A stretch of DNA of 64,000 nucleotides from Arthrobacter sp. MN05-02 (GTDB lineage Bacteria; Actinomycetota; Actinomycetes; Actinomycetales; Micrococcaceae). A program made the position numbers and the translations under genes. Positions 25,267 through 33,465 of this stretch are shown here, in pieces. Within the stretch, counting starts at the first letter, position 1. Every line of letters begins with the position of its first letter. The notes under the pieces were generated by a model that was not told where the DNA came from, searched no databases, and saw only the letters and a list, made by a program, of their open reading frames with translations. The DNA lies in the NCBI GenBank assembly GCA_004001285.1, contig AP018697.1:248001-312000 (forward strand), given 5' to 3'.

Positions 25267-26631
25267 ATGAGCCAGAACGGCATGCTGCTCGGTGCGGCGA
25301 TGGGGCCGACGAACGGCCACCATCCGGGTGCGTGGCGAATGCCGTGGGCCGAGACCGACGCGTACACCGACGTCAAGTCCCACGTTCGCGCGGCGCAGAT
25401 CGCAGAGCGCGGCGGATTGGACTACCTCTTCTATCCCGACCGCGTTTTCATCTGGGGGGATCTGGAAACAGGACCGCCCATCGTGTCCATCGACCCGGTC
25501 ATGCTGCTGGCCGCGGTCGCCAACTCGACTACGAGGATCGGGCTCGTCCCTTCCCTGTCCACGTCCTTCAACGAGCCGTACTCCATCGCACGCCAACTGC
25601 GGGCCCTGGATGTGATGAGTCACGGACGAGCCGGATGGAACGCCATCCCCAGCTACGAACCAGAAGCCTTCGCGAACTACGGTTTGCCCATCCCCTCGCG
25701 CGAGAACAAGTACGGCCGGCTCTATGAAGTGCTGCAGATCGTCCAGGCGCTCTGGGCGAGCTGGGAGCCAGAAGCCGGCACCCCCGACAAGGTGACCGGA
25801 CGCTTCGCGGACACCTCACACATCCGGCCCATCAACCTGCAGGGTCGCCAGGTCGGCTCCCGTGGGCCACTCCAGATCCCGCCCTCGGAGCAGGGCCAGC
25901 CGGTTGTGTTCATGCCCTTCGCCAGCGGCGCCGGCATCCAGGCCGCGGGCATGTACGCCAACGGAATCATCGGTATGCCCTCCTCCATCGATGACAGCCG
26001 CCGCCAGCGGGACATGATCCGCTCCGTCACCGAGAACGCCGGCCGAGACGCGGACGAGGTCAAGTTCCTCTCCTTCGCCACCTTCGGTCTGGGGGCAACC
26101 GAGCAGGAAGCCGTAGAGCGACGCATCACCCTGGAAGAAGCCGCCGGCATCGACGGACGCCTGGCCCACCTGTCCATGGTGCTCGGCGTGCACCTCGACC
26201 CTCGGGATCGCGACAAACCACTCGGCGTCGTACAGGCCCAAACACTCCGAGCCCGCTCCGAATCGCAACAGGAAACCCTCGCCCACAGACTCGCCAGCCA
26301 GGGCCGGACCCCGATGGAAATCCTCGGCCACGGCGTCCTAGACCCGAACCCCGGGGTCGTCGGCACCCCGGAACAGGTTGCCGACATGTTCCAGGAATGG
26401 ATGGACGCCGGCGTCACTGACGGCTTCTCGCTCGTTGTCGATGACCTGCACGACGGGTTCGACGACTTCGTCGACCACGTCGTGCCGATCCTGCGTCGCC
26501 GTGGTCTCCGACCTGATAACTATCAGGGAACCACCCTGCGCGATCACTTCGGGCTCCCCGAACAACTCGGACCCGACCCCCGCCTGACCAACGACGAGCA
26601 AGCGTCAATCTATGACGCAAAGCGCCCGTAA
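25267..26631 (+). CDS. NtaA/SnaA/DmoA-family FMN-dependent monooxygenase
   Basis: A 454-aa paralogue of the previous gene: MLLGAAMGPTNGHHPGAWRM, FYPDRVFIWGDLETGPPIV, LVPSLSTSFNEPYSIARQLR, SHGRAGWNAIPSYEPEAF and QPVVFMPFASGAGIQAAGM. It differs from the other copy in the substrate loop (YDLFYPDRVFIWGD-type region instead of FLFALDFPAVRAD), so the pair probably acts on different or successive substrates. ATG 25267 follows GAAGGAC. It is the last gene of the putative operon and ends 183 bases before the SCO1664 gene, which faces it tail to tail. Confidence 0.9.
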   Translation: MSQNGMLLGAAMGPTNGHHPGAWRMPWAETDAYTDVKSHVRAAQIAERGGLDYLFYPDRVFIWGDLETGPPIVSIDPVMLLAAVANSTTRIGLVPSLSTSFNEPYSIARQLRALDVMSHGRAGWNAIPSYEPEAFANYGLPIPSRENKYGRLYEVLQIVQALWASWEPEAGTPDKVTGRFADTSHIRPINLQGRQVGSRGPLQIPPSEQGQPVVFMPFASGAGIQAAGMYANGIIGMPSSIDDSRRQRDMIRSVTENAGRDADEVKFLSFATFGLGATEQEAVERRITLEEAAGIDGRLAHLSMVLGVHLDPRDRDKPLGVVQAQTLRARSESQQETLAHRLASQGRTPMEILGHGVLDPNPGVVGTPEQVADMFQEWMDAGVTDGFSLVVDDLHDGFDDFVDHVVPILRRRGLRPDNYQGTTLRDHFGLPEQLGPDPRLTNDEQASIYDAKRP

Positions 26632-26637
26632 ACGAAC

Positions 26638-26703
26638 GTATTCGCTACACGTAGCAGCGACACTGGGAAACCGCTCGTGGAAGCTCGTTTCGTGTAGCGA
26701 TAC
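26638..26703. repeat. Inverted repeat at the accessory/core junction
   Basis: GTATTCGCTACACG (26638-26651) and CGTGTAGCGATAC (26691-26703) are inverted copies differing by one extra T, separated by 39 bases. They start 6 bases after the stop of the monooxygenase gene and lie just where gene content changes from accessory to conserved. They may be a terminator or the edge of an old recombination event; another CGCTACA follows near 26752. Confidence 0.5.
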
Positions 26704-26813
26704 TCAGTGCCACAATCTATGCTCCACTTCTGCGCGGCTCGGACAAGTTCCGCTACATCTCGAGGCACAGCGTGCCTTCGGTGCTCCGCGTCAAAGCTCG
26801 TAGTGGTAGTTCC

Positions 26814-27581
26814 TCAGAACAGCGGCCAGGGCACTGCCGGCATCTCACCGTGCGGAGGCGGAAACCGCCCGGTCGCTCGCAGGGCGGCGCAACGAGCAGC
26901 GAGTGAAGCGATCTCATCGGCGCTGAGCAGGTCCGCAAGCTCACGACGGAGCGAGCCCTGAAGTCCCTCGCGGACACGGTCGATGCCCTCGAGCTCCTCG
27001 GCGGTCAGAGCATCGCCCACCCAGCCCCACAGCACCGTGCGCAGCTTGTGGTCGCGATGGAAGGTGAGCCCGTGGTCCACGCCGTACCGGTGCCCCTCGC
27101 TCATCGCGAGGATGTGGTCACCTTTGCGATCGGCGTTGTTGACGACGACGTCGAACACCGCCATCCGTCGAAGCGCCGCCGTGTCCTCGTGGACGAGGGC
27201 CACGATCCGGCCACTTTCGTCCTGACCCTCGAGGACCTGCTTCCAGCCCGTCTCCGGTACGTCGTCCGCCGCGACGAGGTCCACTGCGTCCTGGTCAGGG
27301 TCCGTCTCCTGCCAGAGCTGCACCATGCCCTCGCCGAACGGGCCGTCACGCAGCCAGGTATGCGGCACGATGTTCCAGCCAAAGGCTTCCGAGACCAGGT
27401 ACGCGGCGACCTCCCGATGAGCCAGGTAACCGTCAGGAAAATCCCACAGCGGCTTCTCGCCCTTGATCGGCTTGTACACGACCGCCGTGTCGCCGATGCT
27501 GCCCAGGAAGGTGGCGTTCGACGCCGTCGTGATGCGGCCGGTGAGCGTCAGCTCGGCGGTCACCAGGTCTGGCGCCGGCAT
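26814..27581 (-). CDS. SCO1664 family protein (PI3/4-kinase-like)
   Basis: A 255-aa protein typical of actinobacteria: LTGRITTASNATFLGSIGD, VVYKPIKGEKPLWDFPDG, REVAAYLVSEAFGWNIVPHT, then FDVVVNNADRKGDHIL and YGVDHGLTFHRDHKLRTVLW. The last two match the kinase-like catalytic and metal loops (NNADRK and DHGLTF). The fold resembles phosphatidylinositol kinase-like proteins; the substrate is unknown. Its start overlaps the DUF3090 stop by one base. This trio usually lies beside mshC of mycothiol synthesis; no mshC is present here. Confidence 0.92.
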   Translation of the reverse strand: MPAPDLVTAELTLTGRITTASNATFLGSIGDTAVVYKPIKGEKPLWDFPDGYLAHREVAAYLVSEAFGWNIVPHTWLRDGPFGEGMVQLWQETDPDQDAVDLVAADDVPETGWKQVLEGQDESGRIVALVHEDTAALRRMAVFDVVVNNADRKGDHILAMSEGHRYGVDHGLTFHRDHKLRTVLWGWVGDALTAEELEGIDRVREGLQGSLRRELADLLSADEIASLAARCAALRATGRFPPPHGEMPAVPWPLF

Positions 27582-28129
27582 CAGACCTCGGGAAGGGTGC
27601 AGATGTGCCCTTCGGCGTCGATGGGGTACCCGCAGAGTTCGCAGATCGGACGCCCGGCGCCCACTACCTCACGGGCACGCTTGGCGAAGGCGCGGGCGGT
27701 GCCGACCGGCATCCGCACCCTCAGCATCTCGGCCGCATCGACATCGTCGTCCTCGAATAATGCGTCGTCCTCGTCGGCGTCGGACAGTGGGTAGGCCTCG
27801 ATGACGATCTGCGCCGTCGTCGGGTCCCACCCCAGGCTCATGACGCCGGTGCGGAACTGCTCCTCGACGGCGTCGAGCTGGTCGTTGTCCACGAGTTCGA
27901 TCGGCGTGCTCGTGGGGATGCTGAAGGGGTTGCCGTCAAGGGCGATGAGCTGGTCGAGGATCTCGTCGATCTTCTCGGCGAGCTGGGCCGACTGCTGCTT
28001 CTCCATCGCGATACTCACGATCTGCTTCCCCGTGCGCACCTGCAGGTAGAACGTGCGCTGTCCCGGAACGCCGATGGTGCCGATGACGACCCGGTCAGGC
28101 CACTCGAACTCGTGAACAGTTGTAGGCAT
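27581..28129 (-). CDS. DUF3090 family protein
   Basis: A 182-aa protein conserved next to SCO1664-family genes: HEFEWPDRVVIGTIGVPGQR, FYLQVRTGKQIVSIAMEKQQ, then VEEQFRTGVMSLGWDPTTAQ, DDDVDAAEMLRVRMPVGTA and a terminal Cys pair in CELCGYPIDAEGHICTLPEV, a likely zinc ribbon (Cys-x2-Cys and a later His-x-Cys). No enzymatic role is established. The stop overlaps the SCO1664 start and the phosphatase gene ends 15 bases upstream, so the three genes form one operon. ATG 28129 has no strong ribosome binding site, consistent with coupling. Confidence 0.92.
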   Translation of the reverse strand: MPTTVHEFEWPDRVVIGTIGVPGQRTFYLQVRTGKQIVSIAMEKQQSAQLAEKIDEILDQLIALDGNPFSIPTSTPIELVDNDQLDAVEEQFRTGVMSLGWDPTTAQIVIEAYPLSDADEDDALFEDDDVDAAEMLRVRMPVGTARAFAKRAREVVGAGRPICELCGYPIDAEGHICTLPEV

Positions 28130-28144
28130 AGGACTACCTTAGGC

Positions 28145-28846
28145 TCATGCGGTCGGGGACGGCGTGTGCCCTGCGCCACCGCCGACCGGCGCATCACCGG
28201 AGGGGGCGCCGGCCGACAGCCAGGACAGGTCCCCGGCGTCGGTGTTGGTGGCGAGAACGGTCGGTCGGCTGGTGCCGTACTGCACGATCGAGACGGACGC
28301 CGGGCCGACGTGGATGCGCTGGAACAGGTCGAGGTGCATGCCGAGTGCGTCGGCGAGGATCGACTTGATGATGTCTCCGTGGCTCACCGCCACCCACACG
28401 GCGCCCGGCCCGAACTCCGCCTCGAAGGCCGCATCGTGGCGGCGGATCGCTGCCACCGACCGGGCCTGCATCGCTGCCATCGACTCGCCGCCGGGGAAGG
28501 TGACGGCGGACGGCTGCGACTGCACCACCGGCCACAACGACTCGGTCGCGAGGTCGGTGAGCGTGCGGCCCTGCCACTGGCCGTAATCGCATTCGGTGAT
28601 GTCGGCGTCGATTGGTGCCTGCGGGGTACCGGTCTGCCGGTCGAGGATGAACTGCGCGGTCTGCCGGCACCGCTCCAGCGGGCTGGACACCACGCCGACG
28701 ACGGGGACGGCCGCGAGCCGCGTACCCGTGACGGCTGCCTGGTCCCGGCCGACGTCGTCGAGGCTGACGCCGTCGGCCCGCCCGGCCAGCAGTCCGGACG
28801 CGTTTGCTGTGGTGCGGCCGTGCCGCACGAGGAGAACTGTGGCCAT
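28145..28846 (-). CDS. MSMEG_4193-family phosphatase/phosphomutase-like protein
   Basis: A 233-aa histidine-phosphatase-superfamily protein: VLLVRHGRTTANASGLLAGR holds the phospho-acceptor RHG, PLERCRQTAQFIL follows, the acid/base region is ITECDYGQWQGRTL, and a second catalytic His lies in VWVAVSHGDIIKSILADAL. The subfamily is the first gene of the conserved operon with DUF3090 and SCO1664 and is probably a phosphatase of a small sugar phosphate or cyclitol phosphate; the substrate is not known. It is leftmost in transcription and 218 bases from the divergent TerC gene. Confidence 0.92.
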   Translation of the reverse strand: MATVLLVRHGRTTANASGLLAGRADGVSLDDVGRDQAAVTGTRLAAVPVVGVVSSPLERCRQTAQFILDRQTGTPQAPIDADITECDYGQWQGRTLTDLATESLWPVVQSQPSAVTFPGGESMAAMQARSVAAIRRHDAAFEAEFGPGAVWVAVSHGDIIKSILADALGMHLDLFQRIHVGPASVSIVQYGTSRPTVLATNTDAGDLSWLSAGAPSGDAPVGGGAGHTPSPTA

Positions 28847-28924
28847 CCACCCAGCCTAGCCACCCGGCGGACGGTTCCGGAGGCGGGGGAATCCTGCGGG
28901 GCGCACATACGTTAGGATTTTTGT

Positions 28925-29062
28925 ATCAAGGGGAGTACTCCCGTCTGTGATCGGCCCGTCAATACGGATGCACTGCTGCATTCCGGGTCGATCGGTTCCG
29001 GTTCGTACCGGGCGGAGGAGACCTTGGCGCCTATGTCCGACGCCTACCCTTTGGAGTACCCC
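28925..29062 (+). promoter_or_regulatory. yybP-ykoY-like manganese riboswitch
   Basis: The leader has the two hallmark segments: AAGGGGAGTA at the 5' side (28928-28937) and GGAGACCTTGGCG near 29016, the Mn2+-binding loops. Ten bases of the ribosome binding region (GGAGTACCCC, 29053-29062) can pair with GGGG-TACTCC in the 5' segment, with two bases bulged, so translation of TerC (ATG 29065) could be opened when Mn2+ binds the other fold. TAGGAT at 28913 is a likely -10. Such leaders are typical before TerC/Alx and Mn exporters. Confidence 0.75.
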
Positions 29063-29064
29063 TC

Positions 29065-30147
29065 ATGCAGGTCACCCCCACGATCTGGTTGATCACCATT
29101 GCCGTGACGATCCTCTTCTTCGTCTACGAGTTCTTCGCACACGTGCGCAAACCCCACGAACCGACCATCGGCGAGTCGGCGCGCTGGTCCGCCTTCTACA
29201 TCGGCCTGGCCCTGCTGTTCGGCGTCGGCATCGGCGTGATGTCGGGCTGGACGTTCGGCGGCGAGTACTTCGCCGGCTACCTGACGGAGAAGGCCCTGTC
29301 GATCGACAACCTCTTCGTCTTCCTCATCGTGATGACCGGCTTCGCGGTCCCCAAAAAGTACCAGCAGAAGGTGCTGATGATCGGCATCATCGTCGCCCTG
29401 ATCCTCCGCGGCGCATTCATCGCCATCGGTGCAGGACTGATCGAGAACTTCTCCTGGGTCTTCTACATCTTCGGCGCCCTGCTGCTCTTCCTGGCCTACA
29501 AGCAGGCGTTCGGCAGCCACGACTCCAACCCCGCCGACGGCAAGTTCATGCAGCTCGTCCGCCGCGTCCTGCCCGTCACCGACGAGTACCACGAGGACAA
29601 GCTCACCGTGAAGAAGGGCGGCACGCGCTTCGTCACCCCGATGCTGCTCACCATCATCGCGATCGGGTTCGTGGACCTCATCTTCGCCGTCGATTCCATC
29701 CCCGCGATCTACGGCCTGACCAACGAGGCGTACATCGTCTTCACCGCCAACGCGTTCGCCCTCATGGGCCTGCGCCAGCTGTTCTTCCTCATCGGCGGGC
29801 TGCTCGAACGCCTGGTCTACCTGGCCCAGGGCCTGGCCGTCATCCTCGGGTTCATCGGCGTGAAGCTCGTGTTCCACGCCCTGCACGTCAACGAGCTGTC
29901 CTTCATCAACGGCGGTCAACCGCTCCTGTGGGTCCCCGAGATCCCCATCTGGTTCTCGCTGCTGTTCATCGGCGCCACGATCGCCGTCGCCACCGTCGCG
30001 AGCCTGCTCAAGACCCGGGGCGACGACGGCCGGAACGACCGCCACCACGTGGACGGCGAGCAGATCACTACCGCCGAGCCGGAGGACCGCGCGGGGGATC
30101 CTGACGCCGACGAGACGACGAGTTCGACGGCGGGCGCCTCGAAGTAA
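29065..30147 (+). CDS. TerC family protein (Mn2+ exporter type)
   Basis: A 360-aa membrane protein. The family motifs are VYEFFAHVRKPHEPTIGES, EYFAGYLTEKALSIDNLFVF with the acidic pair used in cation transport, FVFLIVMTGFAVPKKYQQK, then IFAVDSIPAIYGLTNEAYIV and FIGVKLVFHALHVNELS. About seven to nine spans are followed by a charged tail. TerC/Alx proteins export Mn2+ and protect secreted or membrane enzymes from metal overload. The manganese riboswitch just upstream supports this role. TTTGGAG precedes ATG 29065. Confidence 0.92.
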   Translation: MQVTPTIWLITIAVTILFFVYEFFAHVRKPHEPTIGESARWSAFYIGLALLFGVGIGVMSGWTFGGEYFAGYLTEKALSIDNLFVFLIVMTGFAVPKKYQQKVLMIGIIVALILRGAFIAIGAGLIENFSWVFYIFGALLLFLAYKQAFGSHDSNPADGKFMQLVRRVLPVTDEYHEDKLTVKKGGTRFVTPMLLTIIAIGFVDLIFAVDSIPAIYGLTNEAYIVFTANAFALMGLRQLFFLIGGLLERLVYLAQGLAVILGFIGVKLVFHALHVNELSFINGGQPLLWVPEIPIWFSLLFIGATIAVATVASLLKTRGDDGRNDRHHVDGEQITTAEPEDRAGDPDADETTSSTAGASK

Positions 30148-30159
30148 CCGCAGGACCGA

Positions 30160-30200
30160 CGATCGACCCCGGGCGCCTAGGTGGCGGTCGGGGTCGATCG
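30160..30200. terminator. Bidirectional terminator between TerC and WYL genes
   Basis: CGATCGACCCCG (30160-30171) and its exact complement (30189-30200) form a 12-bp stem around a 17-base loop. The right arm overlaps the last codons of the WYL gene, and the stem lies 13 bases after the TerC stop, so it can serve both convergent genes. Confidence 0.65.
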
Positions 30201-31226
30201 CCGTCCACCCGGCAGAAGGGTCCGGCCGCCGTCCTCTGGCTGGAAGGCAGCCGCCGTCGCGGCGTTGCGCTCCGCGAGGTCCGCGAAGGCCTCGGCCAGT
30301 TCCGGCGGCTGGACGACGTCGACGTCGGTGTCGAAGCGGTTCAGGGAGGCCGCAAGGGCCACCCAAGACCAGGCCCCCGCCGTCAGGCTGCACCGGTCGG
30401 TGCCGAGATCCTCGACGGTGCCATCACCCGCGAACGGGAGCACCTCGGACGCCGGGCGGTGCAGGATCACCGTCCCGGTGCACGGCCATCGGTCGTCCTG
30501 GCCGGAGCCCTTGAAGCGCGCCGCGACGAACCCTGCGACGTCCCCGCCGGGAACCTGCCGCGCCGTGAACCGGGGACCCAGGGGGCTGCGGGCATCGATC
30601 CGGTCGGCGCGGAAGATGCGCCAGTCGTCCCGGCCGAGATCCCAGGCCACCAGATACCAGCGCCCCTGTGCGGCGACGAGATGGTGCGGCTCCACCCTGC
30701 GGGGAGGCGTGGGACCGGCGCCGTCGGAGGCTTTCCGGCCGGCATAGTCGAAGCGCAGCACGGTGCGGGCCCGAATGGCGGCGGAGAGGGTGATGAGCAC
30801 CTCCGGGGACACCGCTCTCCGCGCTCGGTCGCCGGGGAGGGCGGGGAGCGCCGTGACGTCCAGGGCGTCGAGGCGGTGCCTCAGCCGGGAGGGCAGGACC
30901 TGACGTACCGTGGCCAGGGCGCGGCTCGCCGCCTCCCCGATCCCCGCCCCGGAGGCGGGCACCGTCTGCAACGCCACGGCCAGGGCGATGACCTGGTCGT
31001 CGTCGAACAGTAGAGGGGGTACCTCATCGCTTGCGTCGAGCCGGTATCCGCCGTCGGGGCCCATCGTGGCCCGGATGGTGTACCCCATCTCGCGCAGGCG
31101 GTCGACGTCGCGCCGCACCGTCCGATGGCTGATCTCCAGGCGCTCCGCCAGCAGGGATCCCGGCCAGTCCCGCCGCATCTGCAGCAGGGACAGCAGCTGC
31201 AGCAGGCGCGAGGCGGTTGTCGTCAT
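30177..31226 (-). CDS. WYL-domain transcriptional regulator
   Basis: A 349-aa regulator. The N-terminal winged helix is RLLQLLSLLQMRRDWPGSLL and RTVRRDVDRLREMGYTIRA, followed by a wing, and the WYL domain includes VLRFDYAGRK, RWYLVAWDLGRDDWRIFRAD and RIDARSPLG. ATG 31226 is chosen because the overlapping upstream frame to 31349 crosses the operator. It faces the VOC gene at 31330, and a TAGGAC/GTCCTA dyad lies in between. WYL domains bind small ligands or nucleic acids, so a small toxic compound linked to the VOC protein may be the signal. Confidence 0.9.
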   Translation of the reverse strand: MTTTASRLLQLLSLLQMRRDWPGSLLAERLEISHRTVRRDVDRLREMGYTIRATMGPDGGYRLDASDEVPPLLFDDDQVIALAVALQTVPASGAGIGEAASRALATVRQVLPSRLRHRLDALDVTALPALPGDRARRAVSPEVLITLSAAIRARTVLRFDYAGRKASDGAGPTPPRRVEPHHLVAAQGRWYLVAWDLGRDDWRIFRADRIDARSPLGPRFTARQVPGGDVAGFVAARFKGSGQDDRWPCTGTVILHRPASEVLPFAGDGTVEDLGTDRCSLTAGAWSWVALAASLNRFDTDVDVVQPPELAEAFADLAERNAATAAAFQPEDGGRTLLPGGRRSTPTAT

Positions 31227-31248
31227 GCCTCCGATCCTAGGTCCGGTA

Positions 31249-31267
31249 TAGGACCGGAACTGTCCTA
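31249..31267. promoter_or_regulatory. Dyad operator for the WYL regulator
   Basis: TAGGAC (31249-31254) and GTCCTA (31262-31267) form a perfect 6+7+6 dyad. A second overlapping dyad, GGTCC (31240-31244) and GGACC (31251-31255), sits beside it. Both lie 14-41 bases upstream of the WYL start and before the VOC gene, so one protein may control both. Confidence 0.55.
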
Positions 31268-31329
31268 CACCCCTGCGAGAGTCGGGAACGTCGGGAAAGC
31301 CCCGGCACACGTCCTCACCAGGAGCAGTC

Positions 31330-31797
31330 ATGAGCATCACCACCACCACCCACCTGAACTTCCGCGGCGACGCCCGGGCAGCACTGGATTTCTACCGGTT
31401 CGTCTTCGGCGGCCACGTCACGATCGCGACCTACGGCGACTTCGGCATGCCCGCAGGACTCCCCGGTGCGGACGACGTCGTCTTCGGTCAGGTCGAGACC
31501 GAGGAGGGGTTCCGCGTCATGGCGTACGACGTCCCCGGACAGGCGGGCGGTTCGGCGAACAACGCCGGGTCGACGCGGCGCGAGAACGGCACCACGATCA
31601 CCGACCAGCCGTTCTTCGTCTCCGTGCGCGGCACCAGCCTCGACGACGTGCAGGACTACTGGGGCAGACTCTCCGTCGCGGCAACCATCATCGAACCCCT
31701 GGCCGCCTCCGCGTGGAGCTCCGGATTCGGCATGCTGACGGACAGCTTCGGCGTGACGTGGATCCTCGACGTCGCCCCCGCCCGTACCGGGGTGTAG
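31330..31797 (+). CDS. VOC family protein (PhnB-like)
   Basis: A 155-aa single-domain vicinal-oxygen-chelate protein: THLNFRGDARAALDFYRFVF, FGGHVTIATYGDFG, then FRVMAYDVPGQAGGSANNAG and a late FGMLTDSFGVTWILDV. The family resembles PhnB/glyoxalase-like proteins; a metal-dependent isomerase or a sequestering role is possible. AGGAGC lies close before ATG 31330. It is divergent from the WYL regulator across a dyad operator. A second protein of the same type is at 36489. Confidence 0.88.
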   Translation: MSITTTTHLNFRGDARAALDFYRFVFGGHVTIATYGDFGMPAGLPGADDVVFGQVETEEGFRVMAYDVPGQAGGSANNAGSTRRENGTTITDQPFFVSVRGTSLDDVQDYWGRLSVAATIIEPLAASAWSSGFGMLTDSFGVTWILDVAPARTGV

Positions 31798-31904
31798 CGC
31801 TGGTTGTCCGCGCTGCGGCGCGGACAACCAGCGGGATCCGCCGTGCTGTCCGCCGTCCCCGACGATGATCCGCAGTCAGTGCAACCCCGGCTGATGTTGC
31901 TTGA

Positions 31905-31936
31905 CTCACATTATGAGCACATGTTCAGATTGTGAG
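31905..31936. promoter_or_regulatory. 32-bp imperfect palindrome, predicted IclR operator
   Basis: The two 16-base halves, starting CTCACATT and ending ATTGTGAG, are complementary at 12 of 16 positions, with outer CTCACA/TGTGAG perfect. It lies 44 bases before the permease start at 31980, beside TTGACT (31902), a possible -35. The IclR-type gene at the far end of the operon is the obvious candidate binder. Confidence 0.6.
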
Positions 31937-31979
31937 TGGCAATCAGCCGACATCGGCCTTCAACGACGAAGCGGGACTC

Positions 31980-33455
31980 ATGGCAGACTGGCAGATCCTC
32001 TCGATCACGGCGGTGGCGATCATCGCCATCGTGTTCCTGATCCTCAAATTACGGGTCAACCCGGCGCTCTCCCTGGTGATCGGAGCAGCCGGCCTCGGCC
32101 TCGCCACCGGCCTGGGGACCACGGGCACGACGGACACGATCATGCAGGGCTTCGGCGACATCATGTTCGAGGTCGGGCTGCTCATCGCCTGGGGTGTGCT
32201 CATGGGCGCGATCCTCAACGAGATGGGCGCCATCAACAAGCTCGTCGAGCGGCTGATGAAGGTCTTCGGGCCGAAGGGCATCCCGTACGCGCTCGGTCTG
32301 ACGCTCGGCACCATGCTGCAGTCGATCTTCCTCGACGTGCTGCTGGTCATGAGCGCACCCCTGGCGCGACGCATCGCCCCGAAGCTCGGAAAATTCGGAA
32401 CGGCAAGGATGGCCACAGCCATGGCCATCAGCCTCGAGTGCGGGATCGTCCTCATGGTCCCGGGCGTCGCGACGGTGGCGCTGGCCGGCCTGCTGGGCGT
32501 CCCTCTGGGCAGCATGCTCATCTTCGGCCTGCTCGTCATCATCCCGACGATCCTCGTCTCGATCTTCATCATGGACTTCTTCATCCAGCGCGGTTTCTGG
32601 AACGTGGAGAAGGACCAGGAGCCGATGGAGGAGGCGCAGGACCCCGGTGCCGACGGCGGCGCACCCGCCATCGCCCCCGCCATCGCCCCCGGTGGCGCGC
32701 CCGTCGCGCCGTCGGACGATCCGGCGGCGGTCCTGCCCGCCTCGGACCCACGGAGCCGTGTCGGGCTGCTCCCCTACGACGTGCGGACCCGCACGGCGAG
32801 GGGCCCGAAGGAGGCGAGCCTGCTCGTCATGTTCGGTCCGATGCTCCTGTCCCTCGTCCTCATCGGCGGCGGCGCGCTCGCCGGGATGGCCGGTTTCACG
32901 TCGCCCGTGACGGACTTCCTCTCCACCCCGGTCATCGCGCTCCTGATCGGCCTGCTGGGCACCAGCTTCGTCGCCCGCCGCACCATCGGGACCAAACGCG
33001 TCGAGGAAGCCGTCGTCGGCGGATTCCGCGAGTCCGGGCAGATCCTGATCCTCACCGGCGCCGGTGGCGCGCTCGCCGCAGTCGTCGCCGCGAGCGGCAT
33101 GGGCGACGTCCTGGGCGGCTACTTTTCCGCCTCGTCCGTCGCGCCGCTGCTCGTGGTGTGGGGGATCGCAGCGCTGCTCCATGTGGCCGTCGGGTCGGTC
33201 TCCATCTCCGCGATCACCGCGGCCGGGCTCCTGGCGCCCGTCGCACCGACACTGGGACTCGACCCGGTCCTCATTGCGCTGGCCGCCGGCGCAGGATCGC
33301 TTTTCTTCGTCCACGTCACGTCCAACACCTTCTGGCTGCTGCAGTCCATGCTCGGCCAGACCACGCGGGGAACCTTCAAGACCTGCTCCATCGGCGTCTC
33401 CGTCGCGTCCGTGGTGGCGCTCGGGTTCACCCTGATCCTCAGTCTCTTCCTCTAG
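31980..33455 (+). CDS. GntP family permease
   Basis: A 491-aa transporter. It starts MADWQILSITAVAIIAIVFL and has about 12-14 spans with the GntP pattern: INKLVERLMKVFGPKGIPYA, LQSIFLDVLLVMSAPLARR, then, after a Pro/Ala/Asp-rich cytoplasmic linker (about residues 205-255), FGPMLLSLVLIGGGALAGMA and SLFFVHVTSNTFWLLQSM. Family members take up gluconate and other hydroxy-acids. ATG 31980 is preferred over GTG 31932, which lies inside the operator. It leads an operon with CoA-transferase and lyase genes, so its substrate is probably a hydroxylated carboxylic acid. Confidence 0.9.
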   Translation: MADWQILSITAVAIIAIVFLILKLRVNPALSLVIGAAGLGLATGLGTTGTTDTIMQGFGDIMFEVGLLIAWGVLMGAILNEMGAINKLVERLMKVFGPKGIPYALGLTLGTMLQSIFLDVLLVMSAPLARRIAPKLGKFGTARMATAMAISLECGIVLMVPGVATVALAGLLGVPLGSMLIFGLLVIIPTILVSIFIMDFFIQRGFWNVEKDQEPMEEAQDPGADGGAPAIAPAIAPGGAPVAPSDDPAAVLPASDPRSRVGLLPYDVRTRTARGPKEASLLVMFGPMLLSLVLIGGGALAGMAGFTSPVTDFLSTPVIALLIGLLGTSFVARRTIGTKRVEEAVVGGFRESGQILILTGAGGALAAVVAASGMGDVLGGYFSASSVAPLLVVWGIAALLHVAVGSVSISAITAAGLLAPVAPTLGLDPVLIALAAGAGSLFFVHVTSNTFWLLQSMLGQTTRGTFKTCSIGVSVASVVALGFTLILSLFL

Positions 33456-33465
33456 AAAGGGCACC

